Shown: positions 55,027-64,000 of the stretch, one piece after another | Position numbering within the stretch: the stretch's first letter is position 1 | Layout: each line of letters begins with the position of its first letter | DNA from: Candidatus Coatesiibacteriota bacterium | GTDB taxonomy: Bacteria; RBG-13-66-14; B26-G2; JAUVZD01 | DNA length: 64,000 bases | Reading direction: 5' to 3' | NCBI GenBank assembly: GCA_030602715.1 | Contig: JAUVZD010000002.1 | Span: 62,001-126,000 of the forward strand | Program-made: the position numbers and the translations under genes | Notes under the pieces: model-generated | The model's database searches: none | Told to the model about the DNA's origin: nothing | Seen by the model: the letters and a program-made list of their open reading frames with translations, nothing else

Positions 55027-55055
55027 TTGCAATTTTCCCTCGCTTGAATTAAAGT
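55027..55055 (+). promoter_or_regulatory. Candidate promoter of the PfkB-acsB unit
   Basis: TTGCAA at 55027-55032 and TAAAGT at 55050-55055 with a 17-base spacer, 42 bases before the PfkB start. The -10 matches the mreB one. Weak -35 (four of six). Confidence 0.4.
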
Positions 55056-55096
55056 AGATGGACTGATACCCCGGGTATAACCGTCAAGGAGACGGA

Positions 55097-56035
55097 ATGA
55101 CCATTCTTACTGTGGGCTCTATCGCCTTTGACGACATAAAAACGCCGGATGCTTACGGTATGCGCCAGCTCGGTGGCTCAGCCACCTACTTCTCACTGGC
55201 GGCAAGTTACCTGGCTGGAGTGCGCATTGTGGCTGTGGTCGGCGACGACTTCACCACCGACGATGAATCTATCCTCACCGACAAGGGCATCTGCACCGCG
55301 GGGCTTGAGCGAGCCCAGGGCAAAACCTTCTCCTACGGCGGTGAATATCACAGCGATCTCAATCTACGCACCACCCACTTCACCGAGCTGGGCGTCTTTG
55401 AGAATTTTTCCCCAAAAATCCCCGACCATTACCACGACACCCCCTATCTCTTCCTGGGAAATATCGCCCCCAAAATCCAACTTGAGGTCCTGGGCAAACT
55501 AAAACGACCCAAGTTGGTCGCCGCCGACACCATGAACTTCTGGATTGAGGGCGAGCCCCGGAGCCTTTCGCAGGTGCTGAGCGCCATAGACATCCTGCTA
55601 GTGAACGATTCCGAGGCACAGGCAATCACCGGGGAGACGAACCTGGTGGGTGCCGGTCGGGAGCTAATCAGGAGGGGTCCCCGGATTGCGGTGCTCAAGA
55701 AGGGCGAGCACGGCGCCCTGCTTTTCAGCGAGGGAATCTTCTTCTCCATTCCCTCCTTTCCACTCTTAGCGGTAGCCGACCCCACCGGCGCCGGGGACAG
55801 CTTCGCCGGCGGCTTCTTTGGCTACCTGTCAGCCACCGAGGAGCAGAGCGTTGGCAATTTACGTAGGGCTATGGCTGTAGGCACGGTGATGGCCAGCTTC
55901 TGCGTGGAGAAGTTCGGTGTTTCCGGACTACTTCACCTTTCATCCGAAGACCTACACAATCGTTACCGTGAACTGCAAAGTTATATCTCCTTCCAAGACT
56001 TAGACATTGACTTTATCCCCCACCAAAGGGAGTAG
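55097..56035 (+). CDS. PfkB-family carbohydrate/nucleoside kinase
   Basis: Phosphorylates a sugar, nucleoside or related alcohol. 312 residues; GGSATYFSLAASYL with the N-terminal PfkB glycines, and the C-terminal signature DPTGAGDSFAGGFFGYL with catalytic Asp in GAGD. LLVNDSEAQAITGE is the middle motif. AAGGAGACGGA precedes ATG 55097. It is joined to acsB by only three bases, an unusual partner for acetyl-CoA synthase. Substrate unknown. Confidence 0.9.
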   Translation: MTILTVGSIAFDDIKTPDAYGMRQLGGSATYFSLAASYLAGVRIVAVVGDDFTTDDESILTDKGICTAGLERAQGKTFSYGGEYHSDLNLRTTHFTELGVFENFSPKIPDHYHDTPYLFLGNIAPKIQLEVLGKLKRPKLVAADTMNFWIEGEPRSLSQVLSAIDILLVNDSEAQAITGETNLVGAGRELIRRGPRIAVLKKGEHGALLFSEGIFFSIPSFPLLAVADPTGAGDSFAGGFFGYLSATEEQSVGNLRRAMAVGTVMASFCVEKFGVSGLLHLSSEDLHNRYRELQSYISFQDLDIDFIPHQRE

Positions 56036-56038
56036 AGT

Positions 56039-58138
56039 ATGAGCGAAGCGACTGAGAGTGGTCTCCTATCAACCGCCAAACAGGGAGCGGACACACTTCT
56101 AACCTTGGCTCGCTCCACCTGCGAGCAGGCGCTCTCCACCCACCCGCCAGAGACCCCCATCTCCTTCCCCACCACCTCATACCAACTTCCCCTCTTCTAT
56201 TCCCTCATTCCCTCACCGGTCACCACCCTGGAGGAGCTTTCAAAGGCGCTCGGCGAACTTACCATCGGCGACGATGTCGGCGGAATAGGCACAGCCACCG
56301 CCCTATCCGCCGAAGCTATTGAAGCGCTTGCCTTCTTGGACGGTGAGAAAGCCGCCGAAGAGACCGGCTTCATCCCCGATAACCTCATCCGCCAACTGGG
56401 GCTTCCCCTGGTGGACGGCACCATACCCGGCATTGCGGTCATCTTCGGAGAAGCCCAGAAGGTGGATGCGGTGGAGTTGGTGAGAGGATACCAGGAGCGG
56501 GGGCTTTTGACCATGTTGGTCGGACCCGTCATCGGACAGCTGGAGGCGGCGGAGTTGGAGATGGGTGCGGAGGTCAAGCTGGTCCCTCTGGGGCAAGGGA
56601 CTGCGGTAGCCCTGGCTTTAAATGCCGCGGCGCGCATCGGTCTCATCTTCGGCAACCTGCCGGCAGGGGAAGCGGCACAGATGGCAGATTACATCCAAGG
56701 GAAGGTCCCCGCCTTCCTCAACCTACTCGGTGAGCAGGACCCCATCTCCTCAGCGGTGGCGGTTACCTGCCTTGCCTTCGGCTTGCCGGTGGTCGCCGAA
56801 AGAGCCTTTGACGACGCTGGTGAGGTGCTGGTGGAGACGGAAGCCGAAGCTATGATCACCGCATCCCTAAAAGCCCGCAGTATAGCCATAGTTGGGGAGC
56901 GACCGGATGTGCCCACTCCCTTCGGCTCCGCCTTTGAGGGGGAGCGCATCCGCAAAGCGGATTCCCACTTCCAAGCCGGCGGAGGTGCCTCGGTCAGCTT
57001 TGAGCTTCTGCGCATGGCTCCCGTCGAGGAGCTTACCGACGGTGAGGTCAAACTCATCGGTGAGGACATAGACGGAACCACACCCCTGCACATATCCCCC
57101 CTGGCGATAATCGTAAGAGTGGGCGGAGACGGCATGCAGGAGGACTTTGAGACGGTAATTGAACGGCGTATCCACGACTATCTCAACTACGCCATGGGGT
57201 TATGGCACATGGGTCAGCGGGACATCAACTGGATTCGCATAAGCAAGGAGGCTTATAGCGCCGGTCTGCGCCTCATCCACATGGGCAAGATACTGCACAA
57301 CCGTATTCACCAGGACTTCGGCAAGATAGTGCAGGTGGTGGAAGTGGACATCATAACCGACCAAGTAAAAATTAAAAACCTTCTCCCCCAAGCCCGCAAG
57401 CTCTATCATCAGCGCGACCTGCGCCTGGCGTCCCTAACCGACGAAGCGGTGGAGGAGTTCTACTCCTGCACCCTGTGCCAGTCCTTCGCCCCCATCCATG
57501 TCTGCGTGGTCACGCCGGAAAGGCTGGGGCTCTGTGGCTCGGTCTCCTGGCTGGACGCCCGGGCAGGCTATCAGATACTCCCCGAGGGAGGAAACAAGCC
57601 CATCACCAAGGAAGGATTGATTGATGAGACCCTCGGCGAATGGGAATCGGTGAACGCCTTCGTAAGACAGGCAAGCCAGAACAAGCTCCCCCGCATCTGC
57701 ATCTACAGCCTGATGGAGGCGCCGATGACCTCCTGCGGCTGTTTTGAGGCTATTTTGATGGTGGTGCCGGAGGCAAACGGCGTGCTGGTGGTAAACCGTG
57801 AATTTGAGGGAGATACACCATTGGGCTTGCCCTTCTCAACTCTTGCCGGAAACATCAGCGGGGGGGTGCAGACCCCGGGCTTCATGGGCATAAGTAAGCG
57901 ATTTCTGCTCTCGGGCAAGTTCATCCCCGCCGAGGGGGGACTCAGGCGGGTGGTGTGGCTACCAGAAGAGCTGAAGGAATTTTTGGGGGAGGAGCTAGGC
58001 GCCCGAGCCGAGAAGATGGGGATGCCGGACTTGATAGGAAAGATAGCCACAGAAAATGAGACGAGGACGCTGGAGGAACTGATAGCCCATTTGAAGCAGG
58101 TTGACCATCCGGCGCTGGGGCTTTCAGCGATGATATAA
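56039..58138 (+). CDS. acsB: Acetyl-CoA synthase (CODH/ACS beta subunit, bacterial type)
   Basis: Makes or splits acetyl-CoA from CO, a methyl group and CoA at the nickel A-cluster in the Wood-Ljungdahl pathway. 699 residues, close to the Moorella enzyme. The A-cluster ligands Cys477, Cys480, Cys489 and Cys499 in CTLCQSFAPIHVC...LCG keep the x2-x8-x9 spacing, and Cys566-Gly567-Cys568 in SCGCFE binds the distal nickel. The N-terminal 300 residues are the CODH-contacting domain that archaeal CdhC lacks, so this is the bacterial form. No CODH (acsA), corrinoid protein or methyltransferase genes are next to it. Strong evidence of an anaerobic C1 or acetyl-CoA metabolism. Confidence 0.96.
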   Translation: MSEATESGLLSTAKQGADTLLTLARSTCEQALSTHPPETPISFPTTSYQLPLFYSLIPSPVTTLEELSKALGELTIGDDVGGIGTATALSAEAIEALAFLDGEKAAEETGFIPDNLIRQLGLPLVDGTIPGIAVIFGEAQKVDAVELVRGYQERGLLTMLVGPVIGQLEAAELEMGAEVKLVPLGQGTAVALALNAAARIGLIFGNLPAGEAAQMADYIQGKVPAFLNLLGEQDPISSAVAVTCLAFGLPVVAERAFDDAGEVLVETEAEAMITASLKARSIAIVGERPDVPTPFGSAFEGERIRKADSHFQAGGGASVSFELLRMAPVEELTDGEVKLIGEDIDGTTPLHISPLAIIVRVGGDGMQEDFETVIERRIHDYLNYAMGLWHMGQRDINWIRISKEAYSAGLRLIHMGKILHNRIHQDFGKIVQVVEVDIITDQVKIKNLLPQARKLYHQRDLRLASLTDEAVEEFYSCTLCQSFAPIHVCVVTPERLGLCGSVSWLDARAGYQILPEGGNKPITKEGLIDETLGEWESVNAFVRQASQNKLPRICIYSLMEAPMTSCGCFEAILMVVPEANGVLVVNREFEGDTPLGLPFSTLAGNISGGVQTPGFMGISKRFLLSGKFIPAEGGLRRVVWLPEELKEFLGEELGARAEKMGMPDLIGKIATENETRTLEELIAHLKQVDHPALGLSAMI

Positions 58139-58219
58139 CTAGCGCAAAAAATACGCTTACTCCAATTATAAAACACAGAGATAAGAATTTCATTTAAAAC
58201 CCTGAAGGCAGGTGGTGTC

Positions 58220-59830
58220 ATGAGAATATTAATTAAAGTTCTCTCAGTAACAATCTCAATCATTATCATCGTCGGAGTCGGTTATGGAGACGAAACCGAC
58301 GACAGGATTTTTGATATACTGGGTAGTGAAGTACCCAAAGAAACTTTTATTCAATCAGTTGACCATAGTTTCTCTCCAAATACGATCCTTAAGGAAACAG
58401 ATAGGGAATTTACGCCCGGAGTAATAATTGATCGTGGCGTCTATTATATTGAGGAAGAAGGTCAATATATATCCAGACCCCTACCACCCCACGGAACCAA
58501 AGTGATTGTACTGGCTATGGCGGAACTTTACTTCCCGGAACTCAAAAAAACCCGGGAGTTCTATTATATTGAATGTGAAGACGAAACGACGGGATGGGTC
58601 AACTCAAATTATATATATCAGCACTTCAGCTATCGTGCCCTGGTCAATGTAGGTAATCTGAATGTTTACAATCTGCCGAGCACCGATGCTGAAGTAACCG
58701 GACAATTAACAATAGGAGATGAGGTCCTGATACGGCTGCGGAGTCGTGAAAAAGCGACCATAGACGGGGTAACCGATTACTGGTATCAAATCGCTTTCAT
58801 AGGCGATGAGTGGATCTTCGGTGCATACCTGGACCATTTACTCACCTACGACTTAATGAACATGCTTTACTTTTTCGGTTCGGTAGACCACCAACAATTT
58901 GAGATGATAAAGGACATACTTAACGATATACAATCGCTACCCGATAAACCATACGGACATGATAAATACAGCGTATTGACCGGTCTTGAAGAACCCACCT
59001 ACCATATTCAGGCGTATTATTATGTATGCATCAGTTTGCTTTCTCCGCTTGATGACTCTGAAACAATTTCTCCCGAAATCATAGACCAGTTGTTTGAATG
59101 GAGTGAGATGCTGACCGACGAATATCGGGATTATAAGGTTTACGATGTATATTTGTTTGACTGCCCGGCACAAGCCGAGGGGCTATGGTTTCAAATGAGG
59201 ATTTACGAGTATCTAAGAGACCGGGAGAATTTTGAGAAGACCTTAATGGAGATTTATACTAATTATGGAACAACAAAAAAGTGGCTAAAGCATGAATATC
59301 ATTCATTTTATGGGTTGGATATAGTAGATGAATATCCAGCCAGAGCGGCTGAAATCTGGGGTGAAGATTATGCCCTCTCCCTTTTAGATAAACTCTTTGA
59401 GAAATCACCGGACAAGTTCATTGAAGCCAAAGTCCTCATTGAGAAGGGCAAACTTTTGGCGGGCAGTGAGGGATTGGAAGATGAAGCCATTGACATTTTT
59501 GCAAAGGTGATAGAAGACTACGCCGGTGAGGAGCACAATTATTATTATAATACATATATGAATGCCGGGCAAGCGGCTGTGCTTGAAACCCTTGAAATGC
59601 TCCCCGATGAGGAATCACAGAGGGAATTCCTCATGTCTCTGACAGCGGAGGAGGTCCCTTTTCCCGTTCGCTATTTTGCCGTTTTTCTTCTAGCAAACGG
59701 TAAAGAAGGTTTTTCACCCGACCCGGCAAATTTCAATCAGTTGTATGAGGAACTATGGAGAGAGGAACATCCAAATTATTTCTTTGAATATTTTGGCTGG
59801 GAATGGTCGTGGGAACGGTACCATAAGTAA
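58220..59830 (+). CDS. Secreted SH3-like domain protein, paralogue A
   Basis: Exported protein of unknown function. Signal peptide (MRILIKVLSVTISIIIIVGVG) without a lipobox cysteine. The core at residues about 115-210 has SH3-like strands (ALVNVGNLNVYNLPSTDAEVTGQL, split here as NVGNLNVYNLPSTDAEV and LTIGDEVLIRLRS), as in bacterial SH3 domains that bind peptidoglycan or metal. The rest is helical, with EIWGEDYALSLLDKLFEKSP repeats like TPR segments. 536 residues. The next gene encodes a full-length paralogue; its start lies 13 bases after this stop. Confidence 0.75.
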   Translation: MRILIKVLSVTISIIIIVGVGYGDETDDRIFDILGSEVPKETFIQSVDHSFSPNTILKETDREFTPGVIIDRGVYYIEEEGQYISRPLPPHGTKVIVLAMAELYFPELKKTREFYYIECEDETTGWVNSNYIYQHFSYRALVNVGNLNVYNLPSTDAEVTGQLTIGDEVLIRLRSREKATIDGVTDYWYQIAFIGDEWIFGAYLDHLLTYDLMNMLYFFGSVDHQQFEMIKDILNDIQSLPDKPYGHDKYSVLTGLEEPTYHIQAYYYVCISLLSPLDDSETISPEIIDQLFEWSEMLTDEYRDYKVYDVYLFDCPAQAEGLWFQMRIYEYLRDRENFEKTLMEIYTNYGTTKKWLKHEYHSFYGLDIVDEYPARAAEIWGEDYALSLLDKLFEKSPDKFIEAKVLIEKGKLLAGSEGLEDEAIDIFAKVIEDYAGEEHNYYYNTYMNAGQAAVLETLEMLPDEESQREFLMSLTAEEVPFPVRYFAVFLLANGKEGFSPDPANFNQLYEELWREEHPNYFFEYFGWEWSWERYHK

Positions 59831-59843
59831 AGGAGATATACCG

Positions 59844-61427
59844 ATGAAAATGAAGAGAATCTCGCTCTCGGCAACTGTTATCTTAGGTTTCACCGTTGTT
59901 CTAAGCTGTGGGGACAGGACACATGACAGGATATTGAATGCGATGGATGATGAGATTATAAAAGGCGCATTCGTAGATGTAACCAATCCGCATATTTCCC
60001 CCGGAGTTATACTTGACTCGACATATAGAAAGTTTTATTCTGGAATGGTGATTGAAGAAGGATATTATTATAAGGAGGAAGGAGGCATTTATAAACTAAG
60101 ACCGCTACCCCCAATCGGGTCAAAAGGGGTTGTTTACTTTTATTCCAGCCTTCATATACCTGAACTTTCACATTGTCCCACCTTCTACTATGTTGAAGGT
60201 GATGATGGATGGAGCGGATGGGTGCGTTCAACCTATTTCGGCACTCGGGGGGGGTACTGCGCTGAGGTTAACGCGTCCGGAGTAAATGTCCACTCCGCAC
60301 CGAATCCAGAAGCCGAGATAGTCGCAGAATTGAGCTTCGGGGAAGAGGTGGTCGCCTACACCAGAAGCTCTGAAAAAGAGACTATAGACGGCATCTGTGA
60401 TTACTGGTATGCCGTCTGTGAAGAGCAGGACAAATGGGTCTTCGGTGGTTTCCTCACCCCATTATTCACCTACAATTCCATTCATCTACTTGCTAAGTCG
60501 GATCCCTGGAATATATTTTCATCCGATGCGGTCAAAATTATCGTTGATGAGATACTGGCTTCTCCGGATAGGCTTACCGAGGAATTTTTACCGGATGAGC
60601 ATTATGAATCGGGGGAATATAAAGAACCAACTTATCAGGTCCAAGCGCTATTATATGGTTGCCGTAATCTCCTTTCACGCTTCACCACTGATGCCTTTAG
60701 CGAACAAGATAATAATCTGTTCTGGGAATGGTGTGAAAAATTATGCACAGAATATAAAGACCATCTGGTTAATAACTTCTACTACGAAAAAATAATGATT
60801 GCAGGAGCGGAGGGGTTACTGCTGCAAATGAAGGCTTATGAAATATTGAACCAGCGAGAAAACTACGAAAAAACATTATTAGAAGCTAATAAAGAATATG
60901 GAAAAGGCTATCCGGATACAAGTGCAAGCTACACTTCGTATGGGTATACGCTGATAAAGGAAGCATCATATAGTGCCAGAGAGAAATGGGGCGATGATTT
61001 TGCCGTCTCCCTACTTGATAAGCTGTATGAAAAAGCACCCACCAGGTTGCTGGCCGCAAAAGCATTGCTTGAGAAAGGCAAGCTGCTCAGACCTCAAGAG
61101 AACGGTGACGATGAAGCCCTGGCAATTTTCATGGAAGTGATTGACAAATATCCCTATTCAGATATCAAATATCATCACGGATTAACAAACTTCGCCCATT
61201 ACGCCATGGACGAAGTTATGAGAATCATACGGGATAATACAGAACAGAGGGAATTCCTCACGTCTCTAACATCTGAAAATACTCCCTTTCCGGTCCGTCT
61301 TTATGCGGCATATTTACTAAGTAGTAACAATGAAAACTACAGACATGACCAGTATCCAAGAGAGGAGTTCGACCAACTATATGAAGATTTATTGGCGATA
61401 GAGCACGAGGAGTATGTTTTTGAATAG
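59844..61427 (+). CDS. Secreted lipoprotein with SH3-like domain, paralogue B
   Basis: Tandem paralogue of the preceding gene. ATG 59844 follows AAGGAG with a nine-base spacer. The signal peptide ends in VVLSC with Cys at about residue 20, a lipobox, so it is lipid-anchored, unlike paralogue A. Shared landmarks: DRTHDRILNAMDDEI against DETDDRIFDILGSEV, FYYVEGDDGWSGWVRS, VNVHSAPNPEAEIVAELSFGEEV (shown here to 20: NVHSAPNPEAEIVAELSFGE), and KWGDDFAVSLLDKLYEKAPT. 527 residues. Function unknown; tandem pair suggests a complex or surface coat. Confidence 0.75.
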   Translation: MKMKRISLSATVILGFTVVLSCGDRTHDRILNAMDDEIIKGAFVDVTNPHISPGVILDSTYRKFYSGMVIEEGYYYKEEGGIYKLRPLPPIGSKGVVYFYSSLHIPELSHCPTFYYVEGDDGWSGWVRSTYFGTRGGYCAEVNASGVNVHSAPNPEAEIVAELSFGEEVVAYTRSSEKETIDGICDYWYAVCEEQDKWVFGGFLTPLFTYNSIHLLAKSDPWNIFSSDAVKIIVDEILASPDRLTEEFLPDEHYESGEYKEPTYQVQALLYGCRNLLSRFTTDAFSEQDNNLFWEWCEKLCTEYKDHLVNNFYYEKIMIAGAEGLLLQMKAYEILNQRENYEKTLLEANKEYGKGYPDTSASYTSYGYTLIKEASYSAREKWGDDFAVSLLDKLYEKAPTRLLAAKALLEKGKLLRPQENGDDEALAIFMEVIDKYPYSDIKYHHGLTNFAHYAMDEVMRIIRDNTEQREFLTSLTSENTPFPVRLYAAYLLSSNNENYRHDQYPREEFDQLYEDLLAIEHEEYVFE

Positions 61428-61561
61428 TAAAAGGCTTGGTTATCTTAGGTCACTAATCGCCGATTTCACTTGGAAGAAACCATGAGGTATCTGCACGAAA
61501 AAATTTTCTGTAAATTATCCTAGACTAAGAAAAAATAGTTCAGAAGAAAGGAGCAAGTGCT

Positions 61562-61936
61562 ATGACTGTTAGACTTCAAATTTACAAGTGCGAGGTCTGC
61601 GGAAACATAGTGGAGGTCTTGCACGAAGGAGCAGGTGAGCTGGTCTGCTGTGGCCAGCCGATGAAGCTCTATGAGGAGAACACCGTTGACGCCGCCAAGG
61701 AGAAGCATGTGCCGATGGTGGATAAGTTTGAGGGCGGTTTCAAGGTGAAGGTGGGAAGCATCCCCCATCCCATGGAGGAGAAGCACTACATTGAATGGAT
61801 AGAGGTCATCGCCAACGGGAAGGCTTACCGCCAATTCCTCAACCCGGGCGAAGCCCCGGAGGCAACCTTCAAGATTGACGCCGAGCGGATTACCGCCCGG
61901 GAGTATTGCAACATACACGGTCTGTGGAGGAGCTGA
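61562..61936 (+). CDS. dfx: Desulfoferrodoxin (superoxide reductase)
   Basis: Reduces superoxide to hydrogen peroxide in anaerobes. 124 residues with the N-terminal desulforedoxin iron centre (Cys10, Cys13, Cys29, Cys30 in YKCEVCG and LVCCGQPM) and the superoxide-reducing centre II (His49, His69, His75, Cys116, His119 in [22 protein letters not shown] and REYCNIHG). Ribosome binding site GAAAGGAG before ATG 61562. It heads an oxygen-defence unit with the flavodiiron and rubredoxin genes. Confidence 0.96.
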   Translation: MTVRLQIYKCEVCGNIVEVLHEGAGELVCCGQPMKLYEENTVDAAKEKHVPMVDKFEGGFKVKVGSIPHPMEEKHYIEWIEVIANGKAYRQFLNPGEAPEATFKIDAERITAREYCNIHGLWRS

Positions 61937-61981
61937 GCCGACTTAAGATAAAAAGACAGACATCAACCAGAGGAATTTCAA

Positions 61982-63193
61982 GTGACAGATACATTCAAAG
62001 CGGTAAAGATAAGCGAGCATGTCCACTGGGTGGGAGCGATAGACTGGAGCATTACCGACTTCCACGGCTATTCCACCGACCGAGGAACCACCTACAACGC
62101 CTATCTGCTCATCGCCGATGAGCCAATCCTGATAGACACGGTCAAAGCCCCCTTCAAAGGGGAGCTACTCTCCCGCATCGCCTCGGTAATCAACCCCCAA
62201 GACATCAGCTACATCATCTCCAATCACTCCGAGATGGACCACTCCGGATGCCTTGCCGAACTGATTGAGCTGGTCAAGCCCAAGAAGGTATTCGCCTCCG
62301 TAAACGGGAAAAAAGCCCTTAACGGACATTTTCAGCTGGGGGAAAAGATAACTGCGGTCAAGGACGGCGAGAGCATCGGTCTGGGTTCTGCAAAACTCAC
62401 ATTTATGGAGACCCGCATGCTCCACTGGCCGGACAGCATGTTCACCTACTTTGCAAATGACAGTCTTCTCTTCTCCCAGGATGCCTTCGGGATGCACCTG
62501 GCAACGAGTGAGAGGTTCGCCGACCAGCTTGACGAGGGAGTGCTGGAATATGAGGCGACCAAATACTACGCCAACATCCTAATGCCCTACTCCCCTCTGG
62601 TGAGCAAACTTCTGGAGAAGGTGGGTGGACTGAACATAGACATCAAGACCATAGCACCGGACCACGGACCCATCTGGCGAAAGAGGTTAGATCGCATAAT
62701 GGAGCTCTATTCCAAGTGGGCGGAGCAGAAACCGACCATGAAGGCTGTGGTCGCCTACGACACCATGTGGCAGAGCACGGCCATTATGGCTCAAGCCATC
62801 GGCGAGGGGCTTTGCGCCGGCGGTGCGGAGGTCAAACTTATGTCCCTCTCCTCTCGCCACCGCAGTGATGTCGCCACCGAGCTCTTAGATGCCGGCGCAC
62901 TCCTGGTAGGCTCCCCCACCATAAACAATCAAATCTTCCCCACCGTTGCCGACCTCCTGTTTTATCTCAAGGGTTTGAAGCCCAAAAACCTAATCGGGGG
63001 CGCCTTCGGCTCCTACGGCTGGAGCGGTGAGGCGGTGAAACAGATTGTGGAGGTCTTGGGAGAGATGAAGGTTGAGCAAGTGGGCGAGGGAATAAGGGTC
63101 AAGTATGTCCCCGACAGAGATGCCCTGGAGCAGTGTTACTCTCTGGGCGTGCTTACCTCGGAAAAATTGAAGGAGGTCTGCAATCAAGGGTAA
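61982..63193 (+). CDS. Flavodiiron protein (rubredoxin:oxygen/NO reductase, FprA type)
   Basis: Reduces O2 or NO to water or N2O using electrons from rubredoxin. 403 residues: metallo-beta-lactamase-like domain with the diiron ligands in NHSEMDHSG (His82, Glu84, Asp86, His87) and further ligands in [12 protein letters not shown] and [12 protein letters not shown]-terminal flavodoxin domain follows ([41 protein letters not shown]). Start GTG 61982 after AGAGGA. It lies 45 bases after dfx and overlaps the next gene's start. Confidence 0.95.
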   Translation: MTDTFKAVKISEHVHWVGAIDWSITDFHGYSTDRGTTYNAYLLIADEPILIDTVKAPFKGELLSRIASVINPQDISYIISNHSEMDHSGCLAELIELVKPKKVFASVNGKKALNGHFQLGEKITAVKDGESIGLGSAKLTFMETRMLHWPDSMFTYFANDSLLFSQDAFGMHLATSERFADQLDEGVLEYEATKYYANILMPYSPLVSKLLEKVGGLNIDIKTIAPDHGPIWRKRLDRIMELYSKWAEQKPTMKAVVAYDTMWQSTAIMAQAIGEGLCAGGAEVKLMSLSSRHRSDVATELLDAGALLVGSPTINNQIFPTVADLLFYLKGLKPKNLIGGAFGSYGWSGEAVKQIVEVLGEMKVEQVGEGIRVKYVPDRDALEQCYSLGVLTSEKLKEVCNQG

Positions 63194-63911
63194 AAAGATA
63201 GACCCCAAGGCGTTGTGGAGCCTGAGCTACGGCTTATATGTGGTAACCACCTGTTGTAACGGTAAGTTTAACGGGCAGATAGCCAACACCGTATTTCAGG
63301 TTACCGCCGAGCCGATACGGATAGCGGTCAGCTTAGCCAAGGAGAATCTGACCTGCGAATTTATATCCAAAAGCGGAACCTTCGCCGTCTCAGTGCTGGA
63401 CGAGGAGACCCCGATGAAATTCATCGGTCTCTTCGGCTTCAAGTCCGGTCGGGATGTGGATAAACTCTCCCGGGTTGAGTATAAACTGGGGGTGACCGGC
63501 TGTCCTCTGGTCACCGAGAATGCGGTTTCGGTGCTGGAGGCAGAGGTCATAGACCAGGTTGATGGGGGCACGCACATCATATTTGTCGCCGATGTGGTCA
63601 GCGCCGAGGTGCTGGGGACGGGAAAACCCATGACCTACGCCTTCTACCAAGAGGTCAAGAAGGGGAGAGCCTCCAGGCTGGCACCCACCTACAAGCCCCA
63701 TCCTGAAGAGGATAAAAGAGAGGGAAGGGAGCAAGGTATGAAGAAGTATGTGTGCGATGTATGCGGTTATGTCTACGACCCGGCGGAAGGGGATGCGGAC
63801 GGCGGTATTCCCGCAGGAACCCCATTTGAGGACCTGCCGGACGACTGGGTCTGCCCGGTATGCGGTGCCGGCAAGGAGCAGTTCTCACCCCCCCGCCACA
63901 GGCGGGGTTAG
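63183..63911 (+). CDS. High-molecular-weight rubredoxin (flavin reductase-rubredoxin fusion), probable AUC start
   Basis: Electron carrier from NAD(P)H to the flavodiiron protein. The N-terminal 170 residues are a flavin reductase-like FMN domain ([40 protein letters not shown]); the last 55 form rubredoxin with [10 protein letters not shown] and CPVCGAG. A usual start is [10 protein letters not shown]-like; here [16 protein letters not shown] runs upstream of the first TTG (63213) and no ATG/GTG/TTG precedes. ATC 63183 sits six bases after AAGGAGG (63170-63176) and gives [12 protein letters not shown]. It overlaps the flavodiiron stop. 242 residues from ATC. Same fusion as in Moorella. Confidence 0.88.
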   Translation: MKGKKIDPKALWSLSYGLYVVTTCCNGKFNGQIANTVFQVTAEPIRIAVSLAKENLTCEFISKSGTFAVSVLDEETPMKFIGLFGFKSGRDVDKLSRVEYKLGVTGCPLVTENAVSVLEAEVIDQVDGGTHIIFVADVVSAEVLGTGKPMTYAFYQEVKKGRASRLAPTYKPHPEEDKREGREQGMKKYVCDVCGYVYDPAEGDADGGIPAGTPFEDLPDDWVCPVCGAGKEQFSPPRHRRG

Positions 63912-64000
63912 ACCAGGTGAGGGTTTAAAAGTGAGATTCACAATAAGTAGCTTACTAAAAAAAATCATCATTGCAACCCATAAGATATCCTCAATGTAAT
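63912..64000. other. Window end after rubredoxin
   Basis: The last 89 bases hold no gene I can support. A hairpin (CCCGCC ACA GGCGGG) covers the end of the rubredoxin coding region but no T run follows. A 22-codon frame from GTG 63931 is too short to support. Confidence 0.4.

Overview
The window looks like chromosome from an uncultured anaerobic bacterium. Evidence for anaerobiosis is a bacterial-type acetyl-CoA synthase with an intact A-cluster (56.0-58.1 kb) and a desulfoferrodoxin / flavodiiron protein / high-molecular-weight rubredoxin oxygen-defence operon (61.6-63.9 kb). A heptosyltransferase-like GT9, a lipoprotein and nonulosonate-type surface sugar genes suggest a diderm envelope. 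No rRNA gene is present, so I do not name a phylum. Core genes are GC-rich with strong GGAGG-type ribosome binding sites; several accessory genes are visibly AT-rich.

Layout. 1-2.2 kb: end of aconitase and NADP isocitrate dehydrogenase. 2.2-3.9 kb: an AT-rich restriction-modification pair with an SfiI-family nuclease. 4.1-16.2 kb, all on the minus strand: an acyl-CoA pathway resembling leucine/isovalerate catabolism. It holds an archaeal-type HMG-CoA synthase, thiolase and DUF35 set, the 3-methylcrotonyl-CoA-type carboxylase (beta subunit, biotin carboxylase, biotin carrier), a methylglutaconyl-CoA hydratase-like crotonase and two acyl-CoA dehydrogenases. Between the crotonase and the biotin carboxylase sit three unrelated accessory genes (a zinc-ribbon microprotein, a helix-hairpin-helix protein and an Mrr-like nuclease). 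They are separated by chimeric scraps of the two flanking genes. 16.6-25.5 kb: a sulfatase-fold membrane protein, a Nudix protein, and a nonulosonic-acid/surface glycan cluster (CMP-sugar synthetase, flippase, glycosyltransferase-like protein, acetyltransferase-NeuB fusion). 25.7-31.6 kb: tRNA-Leu, trigger factor, clpP, clpX, a class V aminotransferase and purA. 31.8-39.9 kb: a LytR_C protein, RNase G, a radical SAM protein, an inositol monophosphatase-type enzyme, a tandem PurS-like protein and a TPR protein. 40-47.6 kb: a second accessory patch (nuclease-like gene, GT39) followed by glycan genes. 47.7-53.6 kb: the rod-shape operon mreB-mreC-mreD-mrdA-rodA. 53.7-64 kb: a saccharopine dehydrogenase-like protein, a PfkB kinase, acsB, two tandem SH3-like secreted paralogues and the oxygen-defence operon.

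Three things deserve most attention. (1) At 9.5-10.5 kb, hybrid remnants join the 5' end of the biotin carboxylase gene to the 3' end of the crotonase gene at short shared words. This is what tandem capture of junction alleles carrying different cargo would leave; a related 3'-end scrap lies at 41.6 kb. (2) Two genes (the CMP-sugar synthetase and the high-molecular-weight rubredoxin) appear to start at AUC, each at ideal distance from a near-perfect Shine-Dalgarno sequence. (3) The archaeal-type HMG-CoA synthase/thiolase/DUF35 set sits next to a methylcrotonyl-CoA carboxylase pathway with no HMG-CoA lyase in view.
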